Notes: generated by a model from the sequence alone, not told the origin. A DNA stretch of 64,000 nucleotides from Eudorina sp. 2006-703-Eu-15 (GCA_003117195.1 BDSI01000063.1:186001-250000); one strand, 5' to 3'. Positions 46,144 through 59,401 are shown, counted from the first letter of the stretch. Translations and numbers: made by a program.

Positions 46144-47398
46144 CTGACGGGCGAGCAGATGCCCGGAACTTCAAGTGATGGGAGGGGGAGACACGGGATC
46201 GGGACGAAGGGGGATTTACGAAAGGCGAAGGTGGCGACGGCACGAAGACGGCGAAGACGGCACGCCGTTGCCAGAGGTAAGAGCTCCCAAGTGAAGGATG
46301 GCGCATACTCCGTAGTTGAAGATGTGTGTATTTGAAAAACAGGCGTACACTTATTCGGATCAAGGGACGTCCAGCAACAAACAGCTCGGTTGAAAGTTGC
46401 ACCCGGTTTCAACTTACGGCGCCACCGGCCCGCGCTCACCATCACATTCAGTCCCTGGTGGCACATGAGCGACCGCAAGCTTAGCCTCCACGGAAGATGA
46501 CAGGTTATACTTCTGCGCATAAGATGTCCTGCGAGGTGCACGCCGTGTTCACCCAAGCGCCAATATTTAATTGCATGCATTATATTGAAGTTTCCAGGTG
46601 GTAATTATCACCCGGCTCACCGTGTCAGGAACAACAACATCAACGCGTGCAGCAAGCCTAAAGCTATGTGTCTCATTCTTTAATAATCGGCAAAGTATAG
46701 GTTGTGTAATTCAGAAATGTAACGGATCATTACACCCATGGTCACGTAGCCGATCGGCATGGTTCTGTACGGTGGTCCAGCCCCCCAGGCCAGCTGAAAT
46801 AGGGCTAGCTGGGATTCGGTACGGCCTCGAAACGTCACACAAATATTGCTTTTGCAGGAATCGCCCTGACCCAGGCAACTGTTCGGGCCGCAAGTCAAGG
46901 AGAGCTAGGTGGGGAGATGTCGAAAGGGAGTGTGTTTCGAGCTCCCCGCCGATACAAAGACGTAGATAGCAACGCCTCGTGGTCATTAGGTGTCGTGTGT
47001 GCGTGGCAGCATTTGCATCCCACCCAGGAACAGCTTCCCTATGGGTGGGGAACCGAGTAACAGGACGGAACGTTATCTCGTTTCGGCTATTACAGCTAGA
47101 CGCAGCGCTTCTCCATGACGCAGAATACAACCAAAATACGGCCCTGTGGAGGCTTTGGAAACTATTGTCTCTTTGTCTTCTTCCGCGCGTACGGCGTATA
47201 CCGTTATGACACTTGACACTTCTGCTATTTCATTCTGTAAGGAGCGTTCCCCTCGCGTTCTGTAATACCTCAAGCACGCAAAGTTGCTAATCAATTTCAA
47301 TTTAGGGCCTGCCCGAAGTTGTCGGCGTACAGTTTGCGCGCCAAGCGAACATGCTGCGGCCCAGAACCTTCACCAGGGGTCCTTAATCATTTGTTGAC
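46144..47398. promoter_or_regulatory. Gap between divergent membrane-protein and ATAD2-like genes
   Basis: This 1.25 kb must contain the missing 5' exon(s) and promoter of the minus-strand membrane-protein gene and the promoter of the ATAD2-like gene. The minus-strand frame is open from about 46580 to 45963, but I cannot fix an exon in it. Nothing else is recognised. Confidence 0.35.
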
Positions 47399-50300
47399 AT
47401 GGTGACCACACGTATACGTAAATCGGGTCGAGGCCGAGTGAAGGTGCGATGCCTCGGCAGCCGGGACCCTGCACGCTTACTACCTTAATAATTCAAATCC
47501 CAGCATCATATACAGTGATTCTGGGACACTGCAAACGTTCGTAAGGTCATAGCCATCGTTTTTGGTGTACTGGCACTTCACCCGCGCAGTCACCTGAGGG
47601 TGCAGTGGATCGAAATCGGCGGTCCTGTCGTGTCGAGCCCGTTTCATACGCGGAGTACGCCTCAGATGAAGACGAATTCGACGACGTGGAGGATGACTTT
47701 GAGGACAGCGACTTCGACGCCGGGACGGACGGGGCTGGGCCAAGCACTCACACGGTACGCCGAAGCCGTGCCGAAGCGTTCATCCACAAAACCGTATTGC
47801 AAAGGGACACATGCGGCCATACGACAGGGACTTTGTTGGTTCTGCTGCTATGTAGCCGGCCGCCACCGGCGTAGAGAGTGCAAGAGCTGTCGGTACTTCA
47901 TACAGCTCAAATACATTTGCTGGATCCGGAACCCAGCGCGTGGGACCGAGCGCCCCAGCGCTGGGCCTCAGTGCCCGGTCGTGTGCAGCACCTGCCCGGG
48001 GAGGCGCTTCCACGAGTTCCGGCAGCGAATAGATACAATGGTTACAGTGCGCAACCCAACAAGGAGGGGTTGCGCAAGGCAAGGAGCCACAGACAGGGTC
48101 CTCCAGTTGTTGTGTACCTTGGAGCCTTGGGTCGCGGCCCTTGGTTCGGTATGCATGCGCACCCTCGCCGTCTCCCGATCTCATGAACACTGAGAAACGG
48201 GGTCCGCTCCCCCGTCGCCCCGCTCTCCTCGCGCTGCAGCAAGCCCGTTTCGCACAGCACCGGCAGCACGGCGGCTCTAAATCGGGCGCCAAAGGAAACC
48301 AAAAGGCAAGTGCTGCATTGGCCGATATGCAGCGGACGGCCAGCCAGTGGGTCGGGCGGAGCCGTCACGTTGCAGGTGCAGCGGGTGGCGGTTCGACTGT
48401 CAAACAGGGTTTCAGGCGCGTGAGATGGGCTGCCAGGCCGGCAGGGGTTGAACAACCGGCGCCCCCTTCCGTAATCACTGATTTCGGACCGAACGGCCCC
48501 AGTGCGCGCACAAATGCAGGAAGGGTGTTTGTCTACTCGTGCATTCTGCTAGGTCACGTTTAATAAATGAATCCATCGTCCCAGAGAACGACGACGACGA
48601 AGGCTATTTCTGCAGCGGTTGTTTCTGTGGCGCTGAGAGGTCACCCTACTGGGGGGGGGCGGGCGGGTGGTCGGTCGGTCCCGCAGGCGGCGCCGCGGCG
48701 GAGCACCCGGTTGTCAGGACCCAACGTCGCACCGCCGTACCGCGGCAGCGGCGGCGGTGATGGCGGCAGCGCGGACCCATCGGGTCGACGGGGCCGGCAC
48801 GGCGGCTACGGCGGCAGCGACGCGGACACATCCCACGACGAGGACGAGGAGGAGGAGGAGGATAGCGACCAAGAGGACAGCCCCACTCAGGGCCAGGACG
48901 ACAGCCCACAGGTCTGTGAAAGGGTGCCGCGTGAGGTTTCGTTCGGCCGGGGTGTCCCCAAGGGAGGGGATTCACACGCCAGGAGCGAGTAGACGAGTGC
49001 GACCCACATCAAGTCGACGGGATGCATGGCCGGCTGTCGGTTTGGGGCATTGATGGTCATGAACCGCTACACCGTACATGGTGCAGATGTAACGCTGGGT
49101 TACAGTTAAAGTCTCTACAATTGACCCTGCACAGCATCTCGAAGAAGCCTTTGGCCGCGCCGTGTTACAGCGGTGGAGTGCCGGTTGGGTGGATGCTTGG
49201 GTCACATGCGCTGTCGTCGGCGCTTTCGTGCGCTGAGGCCGCCCTGCCGCGTCGCCCCTTGCGCAGGCCGGCCGGACTAAGCGGGGCCGTCCATCCACGC
49301 AGCACCAGGATCATCAACGAGCTGCTGCCGCCGCCAAGGCTGCCGCCGCTGCCGCCGCCGCTGCCGCCGCCGTGGGGCCGGTCGGCGGCGGCCAGCCGGC
49401 GCGGCGCGCCAGCGCCCGCCTACTCGGTCACCACTCCCAGCAGACTTCCCCCCAGCAGCAGCAGCAGCAACAGCAACAGCAGCTGCTGCCACTTGGGGGG
49501 CCTGGGGGCCCTGCAGCCGGGCAGGCGGACCGTGAGGGCCTCATAGCCGGGGACGACGGCGGGGCGGGGCGCGGCAGCCTCCAACCCGATGTGAGGCGCA
49601 GCGCCCGCCTCAAACACGACACGGCTGAGCTCTTGCAGAGCGGGTCCGGAGGGTCCGGGTCTGGAGACGACGACGGCTGCGAAGGGGGTGACCGTATGGA
49701 CGAGGACAGCGGCCGCAGCGAGGACGGCGACGGGCGGCAGCGTCGGGTGACCAAGGGCGGCGGTACCAGGGCCGGCGGCGGCGGTGGAGGCGGAGGAGCT
49801 GGAGGTCTTCAGGACGGGCGGCAGCGGTTTCACGCCAACGGGCACGCAGCGGCGGGGCGCGGCGGAGGGTCCGGCGGCGGCGACGGCAGCAGCGGGGACG
49901 AGGCGGAGGAGGGCGAGGCGGAGGAGGAGGAGGACGAGGGGGAGGAAGACGACGACGAGGACGCGGGTGTGTGGAAGGGCCGGTACCACCTGCGGGGCCG
50001 GAAGCACCCAGCGAAGCGTGCGCGGTACTCCGAGGAGCGGCCCGGCGAGGGCGCTAACCGGCGCGGAGGGGGCGGCGGCGGCGGCGGAGGCAGGGGTGCT
50101 GAGGGCGACGACGACGACGAGCATGACGAAGTGGAGGACGACGAGGATGAGGACGATGAGGACGACGACGGGGATGCGGAGGAGGATGCGCGCGCCAAGC
50201 GCCGCCGCGAGCGGGAGCGAGACCGCAGCCGGGGCCGGTCCGGGAACCGAGACGGCAAGGGCAAGGGCGGCAAGGGGCCCACGGTGCGGTACAAGCTGCG

Positions 50301-53300
50301 CGACCGCAGCCGCATGGTGCCCATCTTGGTGCAGGAGCAGCAGCGGCAGCAGGAGGAGCTACGAGAGATGCTGTGAGATTGGGCGGGTGTAGGGGTCAAG
50401 TGGGTTAAGGAGGGGTAGGGGTTAAGGGGTTTAGGCCGGGACTGTGGGTGCCGGGCTGATCTGTATGTGACCGGGGGCTGCGCGCGGCGGGCCTGCAGGC
50501 TTGCAGAGCTGCAGTGCCCTCCTGGGAGACATTGGGTGCATGGGTGAAGAGCTGCTGTGGGAAAATTCGAGCCATCCTTGCTTGGGGGCGGTGGCGCCAT
50601 CCTAATTGAACATCACTGCGCTGCACTGCACGGGGTGGTTTATCCAAGGCTGTCTGTAGGGAGGTGGAAGAGGGTGGAGGAGCGCCGTAACCGCCTTCAG
50701 ACAAGCCCTGTCCTGGGGAGTCATCCCGAGGGGCACATGGGGGGAACTCAGCCCGGGCGCGAACAGACGGGACGCGCGTGCGCCACCCCGGTGGTGCAAG
50801 CGAGAAAACAAGTCCAGCGCCGTCCCGAGGGGTTCTACAGGTGTTTCTCACCTCCGAGGCTGCGGCCACGTCAGCGCCCTTGAACCGGACAGCGGCTGGA
50901 CGTCGTCCGCAGTATTAGACCGAGGCAGGCGCCCTACCACGGGCTGTGCACTCGCTGGTTACACACCCAACGTGCTTGGCTTCTGCTGCTGTTGTGCTGC
51001 GGCCGCTGACCCTTTCCTCCCCGGGTGGCAACTAACTACTCGCGCTGTAGGGCACGCAAGCGCGCCAAGGACCGCTCCCGCAGCCACGGAGCCGGGGGCA
51101 GCAGGCACGGCGGCGGGACGGGCGGCGGGGGAGGCGGTGGCGGCGGGGCCGGCCGGGACCACCACCGGCGGGGTGGCTGGTACTCCCGCGCCGGCTTCTC
51201 CGATGACGACATCCTGGACGTCGAGGGCCCGGCGACCGGCGGCCATCCCTGGCGCGACGTCCACACCGCGTTTGGCAACCGTTGAGTATTCCTTGCCCCC
51301 GGGAGGGCCGGGGCGGGGCGGGGAACATTCGTGATGTGGGTTTTCGAGGTCTGGGCGGGGCGCGCGCGACCTGCGCCGCGGTACTGACAAGCGCTAACCT
51401 CGACTGAGTCTCTCTCGGCACCCCTTCGGTGAGACGTCTCGTCTGCTGTCGGGCGGCCACGTGTGTCGGTCGTCATGGGCGGCGCCACTGATCCCTAGGC
51501 CGTCCGGACGTTTTGATGCGCGAGAGCGATCTGGCGGCAACGTGTCTGGGAGATCTAGGAGATCTGCAGCTCTGATCCCAGGAGGTCTCAGTAGCGAGAC
51601 TCCTAGGAGTCCGCATCGCCCGTTCCTACCAAGCAGCTTGCAACTCGCCCGACTGCTCAACGCGATCAGATCACAGCTTCGCCCGTGCGGCCACCGCGTT
51701 CCACCCATCCCTTGACAACAACGCTGTTGGCACCTATGACAAACGACATGGCAACTGAAACTTACCGTTGTCCACCCTCAACCCCGTTTGCATGTCGGTG
51801 ATCACGCAGTGGGCACCTGGCCCATGCCGGGCTTCGGCCAGCCGCCGCCCAACACCCCCCTGCCGGGCCAGCACGTCAGCGCACACGGAGGCGCGCAGGT
51901 GGTGCCCAGCAGCGCCGCCCATGGCGCTGCGGCCGCGGCCGCCGCCGCCGCAGCAGCGGCGGCGACGCCGGGCCCGGGCGGCGCCGCAGGTGGTGGCGTA
52001 GGCGCCGTGGGCGGCGCGCCTCTGGCGGCCTGGGAGCAGGCGCTGGTGACGGATGCGGCTGCGTTGGCGGCGGGTGCGGGGGGCAAGGAGAAGGCGGGCA
52101 ACGCGGAGATCAATCCTGTGGCGGTGAGTCGGGGCGGAAGACAGCGGAAGGCGGAAGCCAGGGTGGTGATAGGTTGCGGAGATTGTGGAGGGTGGCCCCG
52201 ACCCGCCGGCGCCCTGCGCTACCTCGGGGCAGCGGAACCCGGCAGACGACATCCACAGCAGCCCCCACCGTCCCCGCCAGGGCAGCCGTTGCGGCGCGTG
52301 CAGCCGTGGCTTCTGCAAATGCGCAAAGCGCCACCACTGGAAGTCATGGCACTAACTTATACCGTGTTTAGCTCTCCCCTACTCGCACTCCACCTACATC
52401 ACCTACAGCTCCACGACTCCACCTACCGCTCCACCTCCGACCCCCGCCTCCCCAAACCCCTTCCACCCCGCCGGCAGGTGGACCCCAGTGTGGGTTTCGA
52501 CCAGGTGGGCGGCCTGGACTCGTACATCGACGCGCTCAAGGAGATGGTGTTCCTGCCGCTGGTGTACCCGGAGCTGTTCACCCGTTTCAACGTGCAGCCG
52601 CCAAGGGGGGTGCTCTTCTACGGACCGCCCGGCACCGGTGCGCAGGGTTGCGACGTGTATGCGGCGCGGAGAGGGAAGGCGCGGAGAGGGAAGGCGCGGA
52701 GAGGGAAGGCGCGGAGAGGGAAGGCGCGGAGAGGGAAGGCGCGGAGAGGGAAGGCGCGGAGAGGGAAGGCGCGGAGAGGGAAGGCGCGGAGAGGGAAGGC
52801 GCGGAGAGGGAAGGCGCGGAGAGGGAAGGAAAGGGAAGGGACGGGAAGGCGGCTCCGTGGGAAGGACGCCAGGGATACAAGCGCTCCTGAGGCCTCTCAG
52901 CCGCGATCACCTGACGGGCATCATGCACGCTGGGGTGCATGCGGCCAGGGGTCACATGGTCCAGGGCCCATCGGTCACATACCAGACCTTGGTCGCCCAG
53001 GTCGCCGGCGTCCCGCGAGTCTCGGAAGCCACATGCTAACTACCATGCACAGCAGCAAGTGGCTGCACCTGTTTTTGCCCCGATGCCGTCGACTGCCGCC
53101 GCGCCCATCTCCCGCCTGCTCGCTCGCTGGTGTGGCCCCGCAGGCAAGACCCTGGTGGCCCGCGCCCTGGCCGCCCACGCCACCCGCTACGGCGGGCGCA
53201 GGGTTTCGTTCTACATGCGCAAGGGCGCCGACGTGCTTAGCAAGTGGGTGGGCGAGGCGGAGCGGCAGCTGCGGCTGCTCTTCGAGGAGGCGCAGCGCAA

Positions 53301-56300
53301 CGCGCCCGCCATCATCTTCTTCGACGAGATCGACGGCCTGGCGCCGGTGAGCGCACTCTCACCTAAAGAGGAACCCCCCACACACACACCTTGGCCGGCT
53401 GACCACCTGCGTCTTCGTATCCTTCTCACATGTGCCACGTCCTCCCCCGCCCTGACGTCACACGCGGCCGTGCCTCGCCCCTGCCTGTGTCCCGCATCCA
53501 TCCCACCTCCCGCCCTGCCCCGCTCTGACAGTCAATGCAACCTTGTACGTCTACCAGTTCGCTATGACCCCATCGTCCGCCCGCTTCGTTGCATCCTCCA
53601 GATTCCTCACCCCAGCCCCGGCACCCCGGCATGTTTTCCTTCCTAATCCCCGCCCGCCCGCCTCCCGGTCCCCTCCGCCCCTGGCTCGCTCAGGTCCGAA
53701 GCAGCCGCCAGGACCAGATCCACAACTCCATCGTGTCGACCCTGTTGGCGCTGATGGACGGTCTGGACAGCCGGGGGCAGGTGGTGGTGATCGGGGCCAC
53801 CAATCGCCCGGACGCGCTGGACGGGGCGCTGCGGAGGCCGGGCAGGTTCGACCGCGAGCTGCTGTTCCCGCTGCCGGGCCTGCAGGTGGGTGCGAAGGGA
53901 GGGGAGCTGGGGAGGGGGCGGGGGGAAACGGGTGTGGGTCCGGTAAATGCGGGTGCGATAAAAGGTGGGTACGCAAATCAATTACAGCAAGAGGCATACA
54001 CCCGTGGTGTCGCGCCGCTGTATTTTTTTAAGGAATCGACTAAGAACCTCCCGTGTATGTGTCAGTCTCAGGGAGTTACATCCCATCCGACCCGACCCGA
54101 CCCGACCCGGTTACTAACCATCCGGTTACTAACCATCGACCAAACGGTGCTAAACGCTGGATGAATATGATCCGCCCCGTCCCCAGGCGCGGCGCTCCAT
54201 CTTGGACATCCACACCAAGAAGTGGTCGGAGCGGCCAGGGCCGCAGCTGCTGGACGAGCTGGCGGGGCTGTGTGTGGGCTACTGCGGAGCGGACCTCAAG
54301 GCCGTGTGCGCGGAGGCGGCGCTGCACGCCGTGCGCCGAAGGTGGGTAGGGAGGGAGGCAGGGACGGCGGGCGGGCACAAGAAATTGGTAGGGAGGGAGC
54401 TTCAGCCTACTAGGCTTTCATTGATAGTAGGATATCTGAATACATCAGCTTCTGCTACTTTCGTCTGGGTCAATTTGTCGTAGAACCGTCTGCCTGTGGG
54501 TGTCTGTGGCTGCCGTGTTATACGTCGGCGCGGTGTACGGTAACTCCCCAGCGTACCAAGTCCCCAGCGTACAGTATCGCCATGCGCAACAAGTTGACGT
54601 GTCGCCGTTTCGGCGCCCGCTATTTCCGACGGACCCATGGGTCGCAGATATCCGCAGATTTACGCCTCCGAAGACAAGCTGCTTGTGGAGCCGGCGTCCG
54701 TGCGCGTGGAGCGCCAGGACTTCCTGGCCGCCATCGCCGCCATCACCCCCGCCTCCAGCCGCTCCGCCGCCGCACACGCGCGGCCGCTGTCCGGCGGCGC
54801 CGCGCCCCTCCTCGCGCCCCGGCTCGCCGCCCTCCTTGGCCGCCTGCGCAGCACCTTCCCTCCAGCGGCCCAGTGCCTGGCCGCCGGCGAGGCCAGGGAA
54901 GGCGCCGGCGGTTCCGCCGCCGCTGGTGGCGGCGCTGCCGCAGCCGCCACCTCCCTCATCCTCCCGCCGGGCCGAGCCGGGCCAGGCGGGGGCGCAGCAG
55001 CTGGCGGCGGCGCACTGCGGCTGCCCAGCGGCTTTGCCGGCGCGGGTGCGCTGGGGTCCCTGCTGTCGCACCTCCCTTCGTTCCTGGTGTCCCGGCCGCG
55101 GCTGCTGCTGTGCGGCCCGCCGGGCTGCGGCCAGGCGCAGCTGGCGGCCGCGCTGCTGTACGCCCTGGAGGGGCTGCCGGCGCACGCCATCGGGTTGCCG
55201 GCGCTGCTGGCCAACCCGGGGGCGCGGTCGCCGGAGGAGGCGCTGGTGTGGGCGTTTGTGGAGGCGCGCAGGTGGGTGCCGGCGTTGTGCGCACGATCAT
55301 CGCGATCGGGGCACCGCGCCCCGGGGGACGGGAGGATGTGTGGCACTGGGGGACGGCTTTTCCGGCTCTCCTCGGCGCAGCAACACGAAGTGAAGACGAC
55401 AATCACAGACGGAAGAGCACGTGCGGCTCCGCCCGAGCGACGATGATGGGTTGAATGTTGTTGATTACGGCGTTTATGAATGCTGTAAAAACCGCCTCCC
55501 AACCACAGAACGAGCGCGAGGGCGGCCTGACGCGTTTTCACTTCTTCCCGCATCCCGCTGCCGCTGATGTGTCAAACCTCGGGCGCCCGCAGGTCCGCCC
55601 CCGCCATCCTCTTCCTACCGCACCTGCAGCTGTGGTGGCAGACGGCGCCGCCGCAGCTGCGCGCCACGCTGGTGATGCTGCTGCGCGACCTGCCACCCGA
55701 GCTGCCGCTGCTGCTGCTGGCCACCTCGGACGTGCCGCTGGCGGAGTTGGACCGGGAGGTCAGGAGGTCCATATTCTCCGGGGGCGCGGACGATGTGGTG
55801 GCGCTGCTGCCGCCCGGCGAAGCGCAGCGGAGGGACTTGCTGCAGGTGGGCGGCCCGGCGTCAGTGGGGCCCGGGGCGGGGCAAGGGGAAGGGCGGACAG
55901 CAATCCGCCAAAGGCGGACCGCGTTCCGTCAAGCGCACCCGGGGCTTGGATGTGGTTGGGCTGGCGTGGTGTTGACCCGGGGCGTTTCGCTTATGGCGGA
56001 TTGCAACTCAGCGCCAGGACTAAGGGTCCACCTCGTAGAATGTTTAGCGTCCTCACGCCCCGCGGCACGGCCTCTCGTCTACTCGTCTACAGGAGCCCAT
56101 CATGGCGGCAGCGGAGCCCGTGGATCCCGAGCTGCTGGCCGCCGTCACCGCGGCGCCGTCGGGCGCCGCCGCCGCCGCCACGGCGACGGCGCCGCTGCCC
56201 AAGGACCCGTCGGTCGCTGAGGCCCGCGCGGCTGAGGCTCGCAACGCGGAGGAGCTGGCGGCCCGGCGGGCCTACGAGGAGGACCAGACGGCGCTGCGGG

Positions 56301-59300
56301 CGCTGCGGATGGCGCTGCGCGGTGTGACGCTGACGCTGCTCAACGAGCGGCGCTGGAAGATGTTCAGTGCGCCCATCGACCCCGCGGACGACCCCGAGTA
56401 CTGGGCCAAGGTGGGACCGCGGTCCCCGGGATGGGAGGGGGCCGCTCGGGCGCGGGGGTTAAAAAGGAAAGAAAAACCCCAAACCCAGAAACGAACCCGG
56501 GCACACTGGGCGGGGGGGAGAGGGCGCATCGCGTCCTGCGTTGACGATGACCGGAGCACGGGCAGTGACGCCGCGAGCGTGTGTCGGTGTGAGAAATCCG
56601 CCCGACCCGAGTGTGTTCGTAGGCAGGCAGAGCAGGAGTGCGTGACATGCAAGGGGCATAGGTAAGCCCGGAATTCGCCCGTATGCCACCAAACCACCCC
56701 GTGCCCCAGCCCATAAAGCAATTAGAAGGATACATGACAAGGGTGATAGCGAATGCGGAGCGGGGAGTTTGGCTGAGCTGATGTCGTCGAGTCTGCCAGC
56801 CGGTGCGACCTGAGTGTGTTGGTGTCGGTGTGGGTGTCATAGGCGAACTGGGCCGCAAGACAAGGTCTGACAGACGTTGCGGATGGAATCTAACCGTAAA
56901 CTTCAGTGTGTGGGAGTTGGCCTGTGCGCAGCCCAATCAGGGCCCGGAAGCCACGGCGGCCTTCGCATCACGCCCCACCAGCGGTGAATAGTTGTCCCTG
57001 TGGCATGTCTCATTCATTAATGGCATGACGCTGAAATTAGCGCGGCGCATCGGCCAGCTGCTCGTAATCACCGCGCCACCATGGTCTCTTCCCGGCCCCG
57101 CCCTTGCCACCCCCCCCCCCGCTGCTCGATTTTCTCCGAATTCTGCGTTAGACAACCTACTTTTCCCGACTCATCTTGTTTTTATGGCAACACCGACGCC
57201 TACACCGTCGTCGTCGCTGGCGATCTATGGTACTGTACCAATTTCTCCGGCCGAACCGTCGCTCTGGCAGCAGCGCAGTTTGAAAATGCCTACCAATGTC
57301 CTGTACCCCCCCGCTGCCCAATTTCTTATGCCCCCGCTCCCCGCAGGTCAGCTGCCCCATGGACCTGGCCACCGTGTTGGCCCGCGTGGATGGGCGGCAG
57401 TACACCACCATCGGACAGTACCTGGCGGACCTCGCGCTCATCGTGCAGGTGCGGGCGTGCGGGCAGCGGTGCGCCGGCCCGGGCCCAGCTGCAGCTGGAG
57501 GTGCACAGGCGGTCGGTTGGAGTAACGGTTCCTAACAGGGACCTACCGCAGGGGCCCCCGGAGCCGGTTGACGCGCTGTCGTCTCGGCGGCGAGCGCGTT
57601 TGCGATCCCCGCTGTGCATTTCATTGTGGGAATGATGGCGTGAGGAGGTCGGGGTGAGGAGGTCGGGGTGAGGAGGTACCACGTCCGATACGCAGGGCCA
57701 TTGAATCCGAGGACGCCGCTCCCACGCAGGCGCGTAAATTATGGTTGAACTCGTTGGCCGTCTAACGCTGTCCGCCCTGGGTGTTGTGAATGCTTGGTGT
57801 CATTCCCGAGCGCCCGATGGGGAAAGAAGAGATTTCCCAAGTCAAAATCATACATGCCTGTTACATGGAAAGACTTTCAAGTGCAATCCCGTGCTGCATT
57901 CGTGACATGATGCATTGGTCGCGCCCCCACCCTCTTGATTCAGTGCGCCCGGGAGTACTTCGTGGACCAGCCGCGTGTGATCAGCCGCGCCCAGGAGCTG
58001 GCCGACGAGGCGGAGCACATGATCAAGGGTCGGGTGCCCCTGGAGCTGGCCAAGCGGTGCGAGGACATGCAGGCCCGGGGCGGCCCCGCGCCACCGCCCC
58101 CCGGGATGGAGCTGCCGGAGGACCTGGCGGCGGCGAAGGCCAAGGCAGCGCGCGCGGCTGGAGCGGCGGGGCCCTCGGGCTTGCCTGGGGGGGCGACGGG
58201 CAGCGCGGGCGGTGGCGGCCCGGGCACGGGGGGTTATGTGACGCGCCAGCGGGCGGGCGGCCAGGGGGCGGGCCACTCGGAGGGGCCCTGCATCATGTTC
58301 GACGACCCGGAGGCCCTGCTGCGGAAGACGCGGCAGCAGCAGCAGCAACAGCGGGAGCGGGAGCAGGCGTCGGCGCAGGGAGCGCGGTCGCTGGCAGATG
58401 GGCAGACGCCGCAGCCGGGCGAGGCAGAGCCGGTGGGCACCGATGCGGTGATCGACGACGGCAAGGAGGCCACCTCGCCGCCGGGCAGGGCGCAGCATGC
58501 GGAGCTGCAGGAGGCGCTGGGCGGGGCGGCGGACGCTGCAGCAACCGACGGCCATGCTGCGCACGCCGGGCCTTCGACACAGGCAGCAGCAGCGGTGGCC
58601 AACGGCATCGTGGAGCCCCCGGGTGGGCTGCTGCTGCGGAGCAGCTCCGGAGCAGCTGCGTGCCCCGGGAAGGGGCACCTCTCTGCGGACTGGCCAGTCC
58701 AGGGAGACGCCATGGACGTGGACGGCGCGGGCGTGGAGGCGACGGCACCCGCGGCCCAGAACGGAGGCCCGCCAGTTGAAGGCCATCGGGATGAGGGAGC
58801 GCGGCTCGAACGAGGGACGCGCTCGGAGACGCACATGCTCCCCGGCCAAGCGCAGGCTGGGGGCGCTCGCGGCCGTGGCCCCAGCAGCGGCGGCGGTGCT
58901 GCTGGCCCCGGCACAGTCCCCACGAATGTCGGGGGGCCGGCGGCGGCGGCGGCGGCGGGGCACACTGCCGCGGAGCACCAGCGGATGGTGGGCAGCCAGC
59001 AGGCGACCGCTGGTGCGCCAGGACAGGAGGTGGCCGCGGAGACGGGGACGGCTGCGGCAGCCCCGCAGCCAAGAGATGCGCAGCCGCTGCTGCCATCGAA
59101 GCAACACGGCAATGTGGAGACCACAACTATGCGGCAGCAGCAGCAGCAGCGCGATCCCCCGGATGAGCAGGTGCTGGCACAGGCCAAGGTGCTGGTGGAG
59201 CGGGCGGTGTCGGCCACTGCGGGCTGGTCACTCGAGTCGTTGGAGCTGCTGTACACGCGCTTGGCGGCTGTTGTACTGGAGCACGCCCACACACGCGACC

Positions 59301-59401
59301 GGCGGCTGGTGCTTGCGGCGCTGGAGGAGGCGATGGCGGGCGCTCTGGCCGCGGGCGGGAGTGGCGGCGGCGCGGGTTCGAACACTCGCGTGCGGCAGTG
59401 A
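47399..59401 (+). CDS. ATAD2: ATAD2/Yta7-type AAA+ ATPase with degenerate bromodomain
   Basis: The model is join(47399..47443, 47590..47754, 48687..48911, 49303..50372, 51051..51280, 51810..52123, 52478..52637, 53144..53346, 53694..53885, 54187..54341, 54648..55271, 55593..55845, 56093..56410, 57347..57448, 57944..59401), 1837 residues, all phases consistent. Family members bind acetylated histones and evict nucleosomes. The N-terminus is acidic, with repeated basic motifs ([43 protein letters not shown]). AAA1 (about 684-925) has [20 protein letters not shown], Walker A GPPGTGKT, Walker [13 protein letters not shown] and [13 protein letters not shown]2 (about 1060-1215) has lost the Walker Lys (GPPGCGQAQ), as usual for this family. 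The bromodomain (about 1280-1385) has [26 protein letters not shown] and [21 protein letters not shown] 450-residue low-complexity tail follows. The donor of exon 5 is gttgag, and the start rests on [15 protein letters not shown] joining in phase. Confidence 0.93.
52664..52828 (+). repeat. Eleven copies of a 15-bp minisatellite inside the Walker A intron
   Basis: The unit gcgcggagagggaag repeats 11 times almost perfectly. It lies in the ATAD2 intron (52638-53143) that splits the Walker A codons GTG|KT. Because the unit is 15 bp, the tract has no stop in the exon's frame and would encode repeats of ARRGK if retained. Confidence 0.95.
54089..54138. repeat. Short tandem repeats in an ATAD2 intron
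   Basis: Four copies of gaccc(g) followed by two copies of ggttactaaccatc lie in the intron before the exon starting at 54187. Confidence 0.8.

Noticed and set aside
48556..48648. Acidic, Cys-containing frame ([19 protein letters not shown], then [10 protein letters not shown]) as an extra ATAD2 exon
   Set aside because: Its ends are phase 2/2 while the flanking ATAD2 exons join in phase 0/0, so including it breaks the frame. The exons at 47590-47754 and 48687-48911 splice directly in phase.
52587..52955. Repeat protein of SLSAP units on the minus strand
   Set aside because: It is only the translation of the 15-bp minisatellite inside an ATAD2 intron.
57790..58779. Gly/Ala-rich plus-strand frame of 329 codons
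   Set aside because: It overlaps the last ATAD2 exon in another frame; the ATAD2 frame continues the bromodomain and is phase-consistent.
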